From Enterococcus devriesei (GTDB lineage Bacteria > Bacillota > Bacilli > Lactobacillales > Enterococcaceae), in contig NZ_JXKM01000009.1 of NCBI RefSeq assembly GCF_001885905.1, positions 24,315 through 88,314 on the forward strand: a stretch of 64,000 bases of DNA. Direction: 5' to 3'. Position 1 is the first letter of the stretch; the number at the start of each line of letters is the position of its first letter. Positions 36,338 to 44,925 of this stretch are shown here, one piece after another. The translations under genes were made by a program, and so were the position numbers. Below the pieces are notes generated by a model that saw nothing but the letters and a program-made list of their open reading frames with translations, was not told the origin of the DNA and did not search any database.

Positions 36338-37246
36338 TCAAATCGTAATTACAAATCGTTTGGTGTATTCTTCACCATCTAGCAGCGCGATTTTGAATCC
36401 GTGTTTTTCAACGATCGTTTTCACGATCGCCAAGCCTAGCCCGTTTCCTTGAAAACTACGTTCGCTTTCGCTCTCACTTATAAAAGGCTGGAATAATTTT
36501 TCTCGCTCATTATAAGGAATCGGGTTGCCGTTATCCGCAAAAATAATTTCTGTGATATCTTTTTGCACAGCGATTGAAATGGCCAGCTTCGTTTTCGGCG
36601 GATTGTGCTTACAGGCATTGATTAACAGATTGCTGAACACCCGATTAAATTCGGTTGGATCGATCATTCTAAAGAGCGGCTCCTCCGGCAATTCTAACAG
36701 CAACTCGATTTGATGGCTTTCCAGCAAGTCATAGTTAGCGGCAATCACTTCTTTTAGCAAATAGTTGACATCGCATTCTTCACTCTTCAAACGAAATTCA
36801 GCTGCATTCAGTTTTGTATATTGAAACATCAGATCCAATAATTCATTAGCTGTCACTGATTTTTGATAAATGATTCCTGAAACTTCTTTGATTTCTTCTG
36901 GTTCAACTATTTCTTCATTGAGTGCCTTGGAAAAACCAGTGATACTCGTCAAAGGGGTCTTCAAATCATGCGCAATATTGGCAAATAGTTGGCTTTGTTT
37001 TTTTGCGAGCCGCAAACTTTCTTGACCGATTTTTTTAGTTAAACTACGGTAGAACAAGAAAGAAAAAAGAAGCAATGCCACTACTTGAGCTAGGGTCGCA
37101 ACGATTGGGGAGACGAGCTGATAGTCTGAACCGAAAACCCAAGTATCCAGCTCATAAATCAACTCATCTATCAGATCACCGATAATCGAAATAACAAAAA
37201 AATAAAAAATAAAGGAGCGCATAATAGCATTTTTAAGTTTCTCCAT
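36338..37246 (-). CDS. Sensor histidine kinase, short-loop type
   Basis: 302 residues. Two TM segments (about 10-25 and 46-66) enclose only a short external loop. There is no HAMP or input domain. His box FANIAHDLKTPLTSITGF, then NLLINACKHN, FADNGNPI and NGLGLAIVK. Such kinases near ABC transporters often sense through the transporter (the BceS style). The start is inside the end of the response regulator gene (14-base overlap), with GGAGGTGG before ATG 37246. Confidence 0.86.
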   Translation of the reverse strand: MEKLKNAIMRSFIFYFFVISIIGDLIDELIYELDTWVFGSDYQLVSPIVATLAQVVALLLFSFLFYRSLTKKIGQESLRLAKKQSQLFANIAHDLKTPLTSITGFSKALNEEIVEPEEIKEVSGIIYQKSVTANELLDLMFQYTKLNAAEFRLKSEECDVNYLLKEVIAANYDLLESHQIELLLELPEEPLFRMIDPTEFNRVFSNLLINACKHNPPKTKLAISIAVQKDITEIIFADNGNPIPYNEREKLFQPFISESESERSFQGNGLGLAIVKTIVEKHGFKIALLDGEEYTKRFVITI

Positions 37247-37922
37247 GCGCCACCTCCAAACGATAACCCAAGCCTCGGATTGTCTTAATCCGCTGATTAC
37301 CGATCTTGTCCCGCAACTTGCTCATCATGACTCGAACGTTATTGTCACCTGCAAGCGGGTCTTGCCAACCATATTCATAAATTTGTTCCTTCGTAAAAAC
37401 TCGCCCAGGCTGTTCCATTAATAATTTTAAAACGCGAAATTCTACCGCCGTCAACGATATCGGGCATCCTTCCACGTAAGCAGTGCAGGCAGGAACATCG
37501 AGTCGCAGTTGGCCTACCTGCAGCGATTCGTTCTTAGCTGTGGCAGAAAGTCCTAATTGATGATACCGCCTTAGTAATGCTTTGATCCGAGCAATCGCTT
37601 CATTAGGATCAAAGGGCTTCGTCAAATAGTCGTCAGCGCCAATCTCTAAACCGAAAATTCGATCGGAGGCTGTGATCCGTGCCGAGATAACCAGAATCGG
37701 CAGATTTTTTGTTTTGCGCACTTGGCGAATCAGTTGAAAGCCGTCGATCTCCGGCATCATGATATCAACGATCAACAGGTCAATTTCTTTTTCAGCCAAA
37801 ATCGTCAGCGCCTCACGACCATTATAAGCTTCAAAATGATTGATTTCTTCACTTTTTAAATACATTTTCAGCAGCTTGATAATTTCTTTTTCATCATCGA
37901 CATGCAAAATATTATAGGCCAT
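37233..37922 (-). CDS. OmpR-family response regulator
   Basis: 229 residues. Receiver domain with HVDDEKEI, LIVDIMMPEIDG (phospho-Asp) and LTKPFDP; winged-helix output domain with VEFRVLKLLMEQPGRVFTKEQ and NNVRVMMSKLRDKI, RGLGYRLE. Overlaps the kinase by 14 bases. The ABC transporter genes lie immediately upstream, 77 bases away on the same strand, and are the probable target. Confidence 0.88.
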   Translation of the reverse strand: MAYNILHVDDEKEIIKLLKMYLKSEEINHFEAYNGREALTILAEKEIDLLIVDIMMPEIDGFQLIRQVRKTKNLPILVISARITASDRIFGLEIGADDYLTKPFDPNEAIARIKALLRRYHQLGLSATAKNESLQVGQLRLDVPACTAYVEGCPISLTAVEFRVLKLLMEQPGRVFTKEQIYEYGWQDPLAGDNNVRVMMSKLRDKIGNQRIKTIRGLGYRLEVAHGET

Positions 37923-37999
37923 TCAGAAACGCTCCCTTCCTGAACACATGGTTTACTAATCATTTTATCATATTTTATTTATCGGATAGCCGCAGTACC

Positions 38000-38758
38000 T
38001 TAAATTTCCGCAGCCAGCATCCTCTCATTGATAGCTTCGATCCGAGTTTCTAGTTGCTCATGTTGATACGTTCCCAAATAAATTTCCGTAGTAATCTGAC
38101 CATCCTCCATAAAAAGGACCTTTTCACTTTGGGCCGCCACCTTTGCGTCATGGGTAACGATCACTACTGTCGTTCCAGCTTGATTGATTTTCAGTAAAAT
38201 AGCCATAATTTCTTGCGCTGCTTTGGAGTTCAACGCGCCCGTCGGCTCATCGCCAAAAATTATCTTTGGCTGACCCATCAACGCCCGGCAAATTCCCGCT
38301 CGCTGCAATTGTCCACCAGAAACTTGTGTGATTTTACGGTCTTTAAGCGGGTGGATACCGACCATTCTCATTAACTCCTCTGCTCGCTTTTCTAACGCAC
38401 CGGTCTCTTTTCGCTTCGTTAGGCTGGGTAAAATAATATTGTCTATCAGCGAGAGATTTCTCAAAAACGTCGGCTGCTGAAAGATAAAACCCATTTGCTT
38501 TCGGCGAAGATTTGCTAACTGATCTGCTTTCAACTGATTTAGCGACTGCTGATTAAAAACAACCGTTCCCGAATCAAGAGTATCCAGCCCGCTGATAGCA
38601 TAAAGCAACGTTGACTTGCCAGAACCAGAAGGCCCCATAATGGCAACAAATTGACCTGCTTCAATTTGAATATCCACTTGATTCAAGACTACTACCTGCT
38701 CTTGCCCTTCACCAAAACTTTTAATTATCTTTTTTCCATCAATCATAATTTGATTCAT
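38000..38758 (-). CDS. ABC transporter ATP-binding protein (MacB/LolD type)
   Basis: 252 residues. Walker A GPSGSGKST, Q-loop FIFQQPTFL, signature VSGGQLQRAGICRAL, Walker B IIFGDEPTGAL, switch His VTHDAKVA. The DEPTGALN form is typical of ATPases pairing with FtsX-like permeases that export or remove peptides. ATG 38758 is preferred over 38767, because AAAAGG abuts the first ATG. It lies 15 bases downstream of the permease gene. Confidence 0.88.
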   Translation of the reverse strand: MNQIMIDGKKIIKSFGEGQEQVVVLNQVDIQIEAGQFVAIMGPSGSGKSTLLYAISGLDTLDSGTVVFNQQSLNQLKADQLANLRRKQMGFIFQQPTFLRNLSLIDNIILPSLTKRKETGALEKRAEELMRMVGIHPLKDRKITQVSGGQLQRAGICRALMGQPKIIFGDEPTGALNSKAAQEIMAILLKINQAGTTVVIVTHDAKVAAQSEKVLFMEDGQITTEIYLGTYQHEQLETRIEAINERMLAAEI

Positions 38759-38773
38759 CTTGATCATCCTTTT

Positions 38774-41092
38774 CTAGTCTTTCAAATTTTGTGAAATTTC
38801 GATCCTGGCTGTTTGGCTCGTGACTAATTTGGTGGTGGCAATTGTCACCGCCAGCATCAGTAAGGGACATCCCCAATAGACCAACCAGCTGCCGCTTAAT
38901 GCGACTTGCACTCCACCCAAGGCACTCGTGATTCCTGCCGCTAAAACTTTTCCAAGAGTCATAGACAAAATTGTCCCCAAGCTTACCCCAATCAATAAAA
39001 CCGTCAGGCTGCGAGCTAAATATTGATTAGCAATCGCCTTATCGTTAAAACCAAGGGCTTTTAAAGTGGCGATTTCTCTTCGGTCCTTCACTAGCAATAA
39101 CTTAATAAACAGCGCAGTAATCAAACCGGTAACTACTAAAGCAATCATAATAGATCCAAAGGCAATCAATTTTAAAGAGGCAATCATTGAACCTAATGTC
39201 TGGTCACGATACTCGCGTGTATTATTTATTTTGGCGTAAGGCAAATCCCGCTTGTATTGTGCCATTTTCCTCTCTAAATCTGTTGAACCCTTAACATCAA
39301 TATAAAAACTAGTCCAAATCTTCGGAGTCTTTTGATCTTCAAAAGTGGCTTTTGCAGTTTTCCCACCATTAAACACGTTGGCGTAGATGCCTGTGACAAT
39401 AAATTTTTCCTCTTTACCTGCAAGGAGTAAAATCATCGAATCCCCAATTTTCTTCTGATATTCCTCCGCGTTGATCGTAGATAAGGCCAACTCGTTTGCT
39501 TTTTCAGGCTGTCTCCCGGCTGTATAGCTGACCGGAAATTTTTGATAATCGCCCAGTTCGACGGATAATACATTGTCCGTTGAACCCGTTTCCTTCACTT
39601 CAAAATTTTTAGTCGTAATCGTATTATAAGTAACGATCTCATCGTCCTGATCAAGATAGTCCTGCATCTTTTGTTCATACTCATTGTTATTGGTTGATTC
39701 ATAAAGACTAGTAAGTAAATCGACCTTGTTGCTAATACCGATTCCTTCCACAAATTTGTCGGAATCAACCGTCTGATAAACTAAAGCCGGTACAATCATA
39801 ATAAAACTAGATAGCATTGCCACTAATAACAGAGTGAAATACATTTTTTTACGGTTGATCAGGTCAAGGATGCCTATTCGAGCATTGGGTGACAAGAACT
39901 TCAATTTACGTAAATTGAGGCGAGTCTTAGTGCTAACTTTTTCTTTAGCCCCGTTAAACCGAATAGCCTCTACCGCCGAGATTTTTTTAAAGCGGTTCAA
40001 TAAACGATAAACATACGCAATCATCAAGCACGTCACAACGAATACACCAATAACCGCAACATACCAGCTTAACCCTTCATTTCTACTCGCTCCCATAAAG
40101 AGCTTGATATTTTCCAATAATTGATAACTTAGTGGTAATGAGATCAGATAACCTAGTAAGCTACCAAAAACCGCGATGGCTAGATACTTGGCTAAATAGA
40201 TTTTTTTAATCTCCTTGATTTGAAGTCCGATCGCTTTCATTACACCGATTTCGTGATACTCCTCTTCGATCTTTGCCAATAACGTGAAGCGAATGCACAT
40301 GAAAGCCATCAATACCACTAACAGACTGATCAACAGCAGAACCGCGATCATGATTCCATCAGACATCGCATTGCCTAATTTGATTAATCGATAGGAGACG
40401 GCTGGACCATTAACTTCTAAGCCGGCTTTTTTATAAGCTGCTTCAAATTGATTAAGCTTCGATGGGTCCTTTAAACGAAATTGAATAATATATTCCAAAC
40501 TTCCCTTAGAAAAAAGTTCTTGATATTGTTGCGGGTGAACTAAAAACCGCTTAGATCCGGCCATTTGTGAGTTCATCGTACCGTCTCTCAAAAACCCAGT
40601 GATTTGAAATTGTCTGCCGGCGAGCTTGACTGTATCCCCGATTTTAGCAATCCCTTGCTTCTTGAAGATTACCGGTACATAGAGCTCTCCCGGTTTAGGC
40701 TGGATCCGTTGATTCTCCATATCCAAAAAGTAATCTAAGTTTTGATTTTGCACGGCGATTCCATTATCTTCAACACTATCAGCAAAACTGTGATCCTCAA
40801 TTTGAATATCGGAGCCGCGGAGATTCAGAAACTCGGAAACCTCATAAGAAGCGACATTGCTATTGTTTTTTACAAAATCAGCTAAACGACTCTGGTTCAC
40901 CGTTCCGGCATGCATTTGCATATAGTGAGGAGCTTTCGCTGTTTCCATCAAAGTATCAATTGAACTGGCTAAATTCACGCTTAAAATCGCAGCTAAAGCG
41001 ACTAGCACTGCAGCGGTAACAATAAACATCGTTGTGGTAGCTGTAATCAATTTACTTGCGCTGATGTCGTTCTTGATTAGTTTCCAATACAT
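38774..41092 (-). CDS. ABC transporter permease with two FtsX domains
   Basis: 772 residues with two MacB-like extracytoplasmic regions and two FtsX TM triplets. TM1 is at about 20-45, an external domain at 45-235, TMs around 245-370, TM at about 425, a second external domain at 445-630, then TMs at 640-765. The layout (AKIEEEYHEIGVMKAIGLQIKEIKKIYLAK; VKDRREIATLKALGFNDKAI) is the classic FtsX coupling pattern. Forms a transporter with the adjacent ATPase and is likely sensed by the adjoining two-component pair; substrate probably a peptide or antimicrobial. Confidence 0.86.
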   Translation of the reverse strand: MYWKLIKNDISASKLITATTTMFIVTAAVLVALAAILSVNLASSIDTLMETAKAPHYMQMHAGTVNQSRLADFVKNNSNVASYEVSEFLNLRGSDIQIEDHSFADSVEDNGIAVQNQNLDYFLDMENQRIQPKPGELYVPVIFKKQGIAKIGDTVKLAGRQFQITGFLRDGTMNSQMAGSKRFLVHPQQYQELFSKGSLEYIIQFRLKDPSKLNQFEAAYKKAGLEVNGPAVSYRLIKLGNAMSDGIMIAVLLLISLLVVLMAFMCIRFTLLAKIEEEYHEIGVMKAIGLQIKEIKKIYLAKYLAIAVFGSLLGYLISLPLSYQLLENIKLFMGASRNEGLSWYVAVIGVFVVTCLMIAYVYRLLNRFKKISAVEAIRFNGAKEKVSTKTRLNLRKLKFLSPNARIGILDLINRKKMYFTLLLVAMLSSFIMIVPALVYQTVDSDKFVEGIGISNKVDLLTSLYESTNNNEYEQKMQDYLDQDDEIVTYNTITTKNFEVKETGSTDNVLSVELGDYQKFPVSYTAGRQPEKANELALSTINAEEYQKKIGDSMILLLAGKEEKFIVTGIYANVFNGGKTAKATFEDQKTPKIWTSFYIDVKGSTDLERKMAQYKRDLPYAKINNTREYRDQTLGSMIASLKLIAFGSIMIALVVTGLITALFIKLLLVKDRREIATLKALGFNDKAIANQYLARSLTVLLIGVSLGTILSMTLGKVLAAGITSALGGVQVALSGSWLVYWGCPLLMLAVTIATTKLVTSQTARIEISQNLKD

Positions 41093-41190
41093 CCCACTCA
41101 CCCTACTTTCTATCCCCACTATACCGATCCAAGATTTCGTGAATGTAGGGGGAAGCTTAACTGAAGATTAAAATTATGGCGTACAAAAAA

Positions 41191-41225
41191 AAGCCTTGAA
41201 GAATCTAACTACCTCTTCAAGGCTT
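41191..41225 (-). terminator. Terminator of the TetR gene
   Basis: A 12-bp perfect stem AAGCCTTGAAGA/TCTTCAAGGCTT (41191-41202 with 41214-41225), followed on the minus strand by T8. Confidence 0.85.
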
Positions 41226-41228
41226 GGC

Positions 41229-41786
41229 TTATTTTTTGAAATCAAAGGTGATCAAGTGCGTCATGATTTTTACTAGTTCGGCTGGCGATTCCTTCTGTCC
41301 ACGATTGATCCAATCTTGCAACACGCCCAACAGTGCATTGCTTAAAAAAATAATCGCAAAATGCTGTTCCGTTTCACTTTCGATCTTCAAGTTCAACTGT
41401 GGGAAAATATTTACCCGCGCATTCTCCTGCATGACTCTTTTTATATAATTTTGGACTTCCACCGAACCATTTTCCGATAGTAAAGCAGCAATCAACTTAC
41501 CCTCTCCTTGAAGATAATTCAACATATTTGAAAATAGTTTGGTTTTGTCTCTGTCACTAGTTTCTGCTAAAAATTGATTAGCTTGATCACGAAATTTTTG
41601 TAAATTCACTTCAACCAAATCATATTTATCCACATAGTGAAGATAAAATCCGCTGCGGCTAATCTCCGCCTCTTGGCAAATATTTGTCACGGTGATCTGC
41701 TCAAAGCTTTTCGTTTGAAGCAGCCGCGTCATGGCCGCCAAAATATTTTTTCTCGTGCGTTCATAACGCAGATCCGTTTCTTTCAT
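41229..41786 (-). CDS. TetR/AcrR-family regulator
   Basis: 185 residues with an N-terminal TetR helix-turn-helix (ITVTNICQEAEISRSGFYLHYVDKYDLVE) and a C-terminal domain of the DhaS/TetR_C_7 kind. Divergent from the ABC-2 exporter operon at 41998, with a palindrome in the intergenic region, so it most likely represses that exporter and itself. Ligand unknown. Confidence 0.87.
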   Translation of the reverse strand: MKETDLRYERTRKNILAAMTRLLQTKSFEQITVTNICQEAEISRSGFYLHYVDKYDLVEVNLQKFRDQANQFLAETSDRDKTKLFSNMLNYLQGEGKLIAALLSENGSVEVQNYIKRVMQENARVNIFPQLNLKIESETEQHFAIIFLSNALLGVLQDWINRGQKESPAELVKIMTHLITFDFKK

Positions 41787-41894
41787 TTTCTAGCCCTCCG
41801 ACAATTAATAAACACTTTTTCTCAACCTGTACATTACCAGCAGTCTTTCCTTGCATCCTTAACGAGTCACTATATAATTCATATAGTACAAAAT

Positions 41895-41913
41895 AATAGA
41901 CACTGTGTCCATT
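41895..41913. promoter_or_regulatory. Candidate TetR operator
   Basis: AATAGACAC (41895-41903), central T, GTGTCCATT (41905-41913): 9-bp arms with one mismatch. Located between the divergent TetR gene and ABC exporter genes. Confidence 0.5.
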
Positions 41914-41997
41914 TTATAAACGTTACTGCTTTGACTTAATGAAAAGCTAGAAATAACCAGCGTCGCAAAAAATTTTTTTAACTAATTAGGGGGACCC

Positions 41998-42741
41998 ATG
42001 ATGGATGCTAACAATATAGTCGCGCAAATATCTCAGGCGTATAAATCATTTGATAAACGGGAAGTTTTGAAAGATGTCAATCTACAAATTGAAGCTGGAA
42101 AAATCTTAGGCTTGATTGGACCAAGCGGTGCCGGTAAATCGACCACGATAAAATGTTTACTGGGAATGGAAAAATTGGATAAAGGCCAAACCACCGTTTT
42201 TCAAACCAAGATGCCTAATCGTAAAGTCTTAGCCCGCGTCGGCTATATGGGACAAAGCGACGCCCTATATTCGGATTTGACTGCTAAGGAAAACTTGATT
42301 TTCTTTGGCAAATTAATGGGACTAAATGGCGATACATTAGAACAAGCAATCCAAGAAAATATGGCGCTGGTCAATTTAACTGGAGCTCTCGATCAAATCG
42401 TCTCGACCTATTCTGGTGGAATGAAGCGGCGCCTATCGTTAGCTACGACCTTATTGTCGAATCCCGATCTGCTCGTATTGGATGAACCAACGGTTGGGAT
42501 TGATCCCACATTGCGTGTCGCTGTTTGGAAGCAACTGCAGCATTTGGCAGCAAAAAATAAAGCAATCGTCGTCACGACCCATGCGATGGACGAGGCAGAA
42601 AAATGTGACTCTGTTGGCTTAATCATTGAAGGAAAACTTTTTGCCTTCGGTACGCCGGCTGAATTAAAACAAAAATTCCGAGCGGTTTCGATTGAAGAAG
42701 TCTTCTTGAAATCGGAGGTCGATAGCAATGATGCGTTTTAA
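41998..42741 (+). CDS. ABC-2 exporter, ATP-binding protein
   Basis: 247 residues. Walker A GPSGAGKST, signature YSGGMKRRLSLATTLL, Walker B LLVLDEPTVGIDP, switch VTTHAMDEAEKC: the DrrA/CcmA-like multidrug or antibiotic export type. AGGGGG precedes tandem ATGs at 41998 and 42001; the second has the better spacing. Overlaps the permease gene by up to 14 bases. Confidence 0.88.
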   Translation: MMDANNIVAQISQAYKSFDKREVLKDVNLQIEAGKILGLIGPSGAGKSTTIKCLLGMEKLDKGQTTVFQTKMPNRKVLARVGYMGQSDALYSDLTAKENLIFFGKLMGLNGDTLEQAIQENMALVNLTGALDQIVSTYSGGMKRRLSLATTLLSNPDLLVLDEPTVGIDPTLRVAVWKQLQHLAAKNKAIVVTTHAMDEAEKCDSVGLIIEGKLFAFGTPAELKQKFRAVSIEEVFLKSEVDSNDAF

Positions 42742-43819
42742 TGCCATCCTCACTAGAGTCATAAAAGAATTGATTCGTGATAAACGAACCTTAGCCTTAA
42801 TGCTGATTGCGCCAGTGATTGTTTTGTCTTTGATGAATGTTGTTTTTGATTCCAACTCAGAGACCCATGTAAAAATCGGCGTGGACTCGACCGTTCCAGC
42901 CTCATTAGTAAAAAGTTTTCCCTCAGATGAAGTCAAGACGAAAAAATATCAGACAGGGATCAATATCCATGACACTATGAAGGACAACAATCTAGATGCC
43001 TTCATTTCCTTGGATGATTCGACCGTTAAAGTCACTTATGAAAATGAAGACCCTAGCAGTACTGCTCAAATTAAAGGCATGATCCAATCGATCTTAACCA
43101 CCAGCAAAATGAAAGAAATGAATCAGGAGCTGCAAGTCTTAGCTGAAAAAACGCAGACCCCTTTGAAGCTACAAAAGCTCACGGTTAAAAGTTCTTACGT
43201 TTACGGCAGTGCTGACAGTACTTTCTTTGATAAAATCTTTCCGATTTTGATTGGCTTTTTCGTCTTTTTCTTTGTCTTTTTGATCTCAGGCATCGCCCTT
43301 TTACGTGAACGAACCAGTGGTACCTTGGAAAGGTTATTAGCCACACCAGTCAAACGCAGCGAAATCGTCTTTGGCTATCTTGTGGGCTATGGTCTATTTG
43401 CCATTTTGCAAACATTTGTGATTATTTTCTTCTCAATCTATCTTCTTAAGTTGCAAATTGTTGGCAGCTTGCTGTGGGTGATTGTCACGAATATTCTGAT
43501 CGCCTTAACAGCACTTTCCATGGGAATCTTTGTTTCGACCTTTGCCAGCTCGGAATTTCAAATGGTTCAATTTATTCCGTTGATCGTTATTCCACAGGTC
43601 TTCTTCTCAGGTCTGGTTCCATTAGATACAATGGCAAATTGGGTCCGAGGACTTGCTTATATCTTTCCCCTCAGTTACGCCGGCAACGCTTTGAGTGCAA
43701 TTATGATCAAAGGTCAAGGCATAGAAACAATCGGACCTGATCTAATGATTTTAGTTTTGTTCATCGCTGTCTTTACTGCATTAAATATTATCGGACTTAG
43801 AAGATACCGCAAAGTCTGA
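42728..43819 (+). CDS. ABC-2 type permease
   Basis: 363 residues. TM1 is at about 22-40, a large external domain at 45-170, and five TMs lie in the C-terminal half, with the hallmark RERTSGTLERLLATPVKRSEIVFGY between TM2 and TM3. This is the YhaP/LnrN-like group of drug and lipopeptide exporters. Pairs with the preceding ATPase. Tandem ATGs at 42728 and 42731. Confidence 0.88.
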   Translation: MMRFNAILTRVIKELIRDKRTLALMLIAPVIVLSLMNVVFDSNSETHVKIGVDSTVPASLVKSFPSDEVKTKKYQTGINIHDTMKDNNLDAFISLDDSTVKVTYENEDPSSTAQIKGMIQSILTTSKMKEMNQELQVLAEKTQTPLKLQKLTVKSSYVYGSADSTFFDKIFPILIGFFVFFFVFLISGIALLRERTSGTLERLLATPVKRSEIVFGYLVGYGLFAILQTFVIIFFSIYLLKLQIVGSLLWVIVTNILIALTALSMGIFVSTFASSEFQMVQFIPLIVIPQVFFSGLVPLDTMANWVRGLAYIFPLSYAGNALSAIMIKGQGIETIGPDLMILVLFIAVFTALNIIGLRRYRKV

Positions 43820-43828
43820 ATTCTAGGA

Positions 43829-43952
43829 AAGAGGTTGGGACAGAAATATTCAGCTTCGAGAACTTTCGGCTTATTTTCGAAGAAGCTACTTCTGTTTCAC
43901 CGTTTATACATGAATAGGAGCTGGGATTATATCAATGCCCTAGCTCCTTTTT
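43829..43952. repeat. Intergenic element with GAGGTTGGGACAGAA head, ending in a hairpin
   Basis: After the permease gene comes GAGGTTGGGACAGAAAT, then an inverted TTCTGTTTCACC segment and a hairpin AGGAGCTGGG...CCCTAGCTCC with T6 (43916-43952). I recall similar GGTTGGGACAGAA elements being scattered through enterococcal genomes, often near gene ends. The hairpin doubles as a terminator for the exporter operon. Only one copy is seen in this window. Confidence 0.4.
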
Positions 43953-43956
43953 TACT

Positions 43957-43982
43957 AAAAAAGACAATGATCACAGGATCAT
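43957..43982 (-). terminator. Terminator of the PepSY lipoprotein gene
   Basis: Stem ATGATC/GATCAT (43967-43972 with 43977-43982) with loop ACAG; followed on the minus strand by TGTC and T6. Confidence 0.55.
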
Positions 43983-43994
43983 CGCCTCTTTAAA

Positions 43995-44597
43995 CTATTG
44001 GTCGTCCGTCTCTGACTCAAGAATTTTTCCAGATTGCGCATCAACTTTGACGTCCGTCTCTTTTTGACCATCTTTTACTTTGACTTCCCAATAAGTTGTA
44101 CCTAGCTCTTTGTCCAAACTCCATTCAGTCGCTTCACCCTTACCAACATGTTCCACCGCCAGATCAGATACCTTCTCAACACTTAAAAGTTTATCTAACT
44201 CTAGTTTGTCTTCTTTTCTTTTGGCGCCGTCTTTATCGTCGGCGTCTAACGTTTCCTCCCGCTCTTTCGACACGTCCTTCGTATCTGCGTTGACAGTCAT
44301 TTCATATTCCTTCTCATCATCAACACCTTCAATTTTATAGACATATTTCCCTAAAGAGCTTTCTAGCTCCAGTGACGTAATATCGCTGTCAGGATAAGCC
44401 TCTTGATAAGCCTTGATGGCTTCATCGGCACTCACTTTGAACGACTGATTGCTGCGCTCACTGCTTGCTTGGCTTTGACTACTTTGACTCGTTGTTTGAG
44501 AGGTACTAGAATTAGCGGAATCCGTTGAATCCGAACCACAACCAGCTAATCCACCAATCAACCCAAGAGACAGACCAAAAACAATTATTTTTTTCAC
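43995..44597 (-). CDS. PepSY-domain lipoprotein
   Basis: 200 residues. Lipoprotein signal peptide with lipobox LAGC (Cys20), a Ser/Thr/Gln-rich linker, then two PepSY domains (about 54-110 and 130-195, ending VDAQSGKILESE). PepSY proteins are thought to inhibit secreted peptidases or act in the envelope; the specific role is unknown. Highly acidic. Monocistronic. Confidence 0.82.
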   Translation of the reverse strand: MKKIIVFGLSLGLIGGLAGCGSDSTDSANSSTSQTTSQSSQSQASSERSNQSFKVSADEAIKAYQEAYPDSDITSLELESSLGKYVYKIEGVDDEKEYEMTVNADTKDVSKEREETLDADDKDGAKRKEDKLELDKLLSVEKVSDLAVEHVGKGEATEWSLDKELGTTYWEVKVKDGQKETDVKVDAQSGKILESETDDQ

Positions 44598-44864
44598 AAT
44601 TACTCGCTCCTTACATTTTATTTAGCTAATTTCTTAAAAAAATAGAATGAAATTGAGCCCTTTATTCATTTTATCATCTTACTTCCAATAAGAAATGAAA
44701 AATGATTGATTATAACTAGATTGTAAAAAAATTCTCATTTTGAATATTTTTTACGTTGGGATTTCCAAAATAAGCATTACAAATATTATTAAACTAGTTA
44801 ATAAAAAAACATCTTTAGGTTTATACTCTCGCAAAAAATAAAATCTTAATCACTACCATAATTA
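44598..44864. other. AT-rich intergenic stretch with no gene seen
   Basis: Between the divergent PepSY lipoprotein and Mga-like genes (328 bases in all). Very AT-rich; no ORF, RNA or repeat recognised here. The promoter of the Mga-like gene lies at its right end. Confidence 0.5.
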
Positions 44865-44893
44865 TTTTCAACTTACATCTTTTCCTTTATAAT
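44865..44893 (+). promoter_or_regulatory. Promoter of the Mga-like regulator gene
   Basis: TTTTCA (44865-44870), a 17-base spacer, TATAAT (44888-44893), 32 bases before the ATG. Confidence 0.6.
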
Positions 44894-44925
44894 AATAATA
44901 TCAATCCATTGAAAGAAGGCTTATC

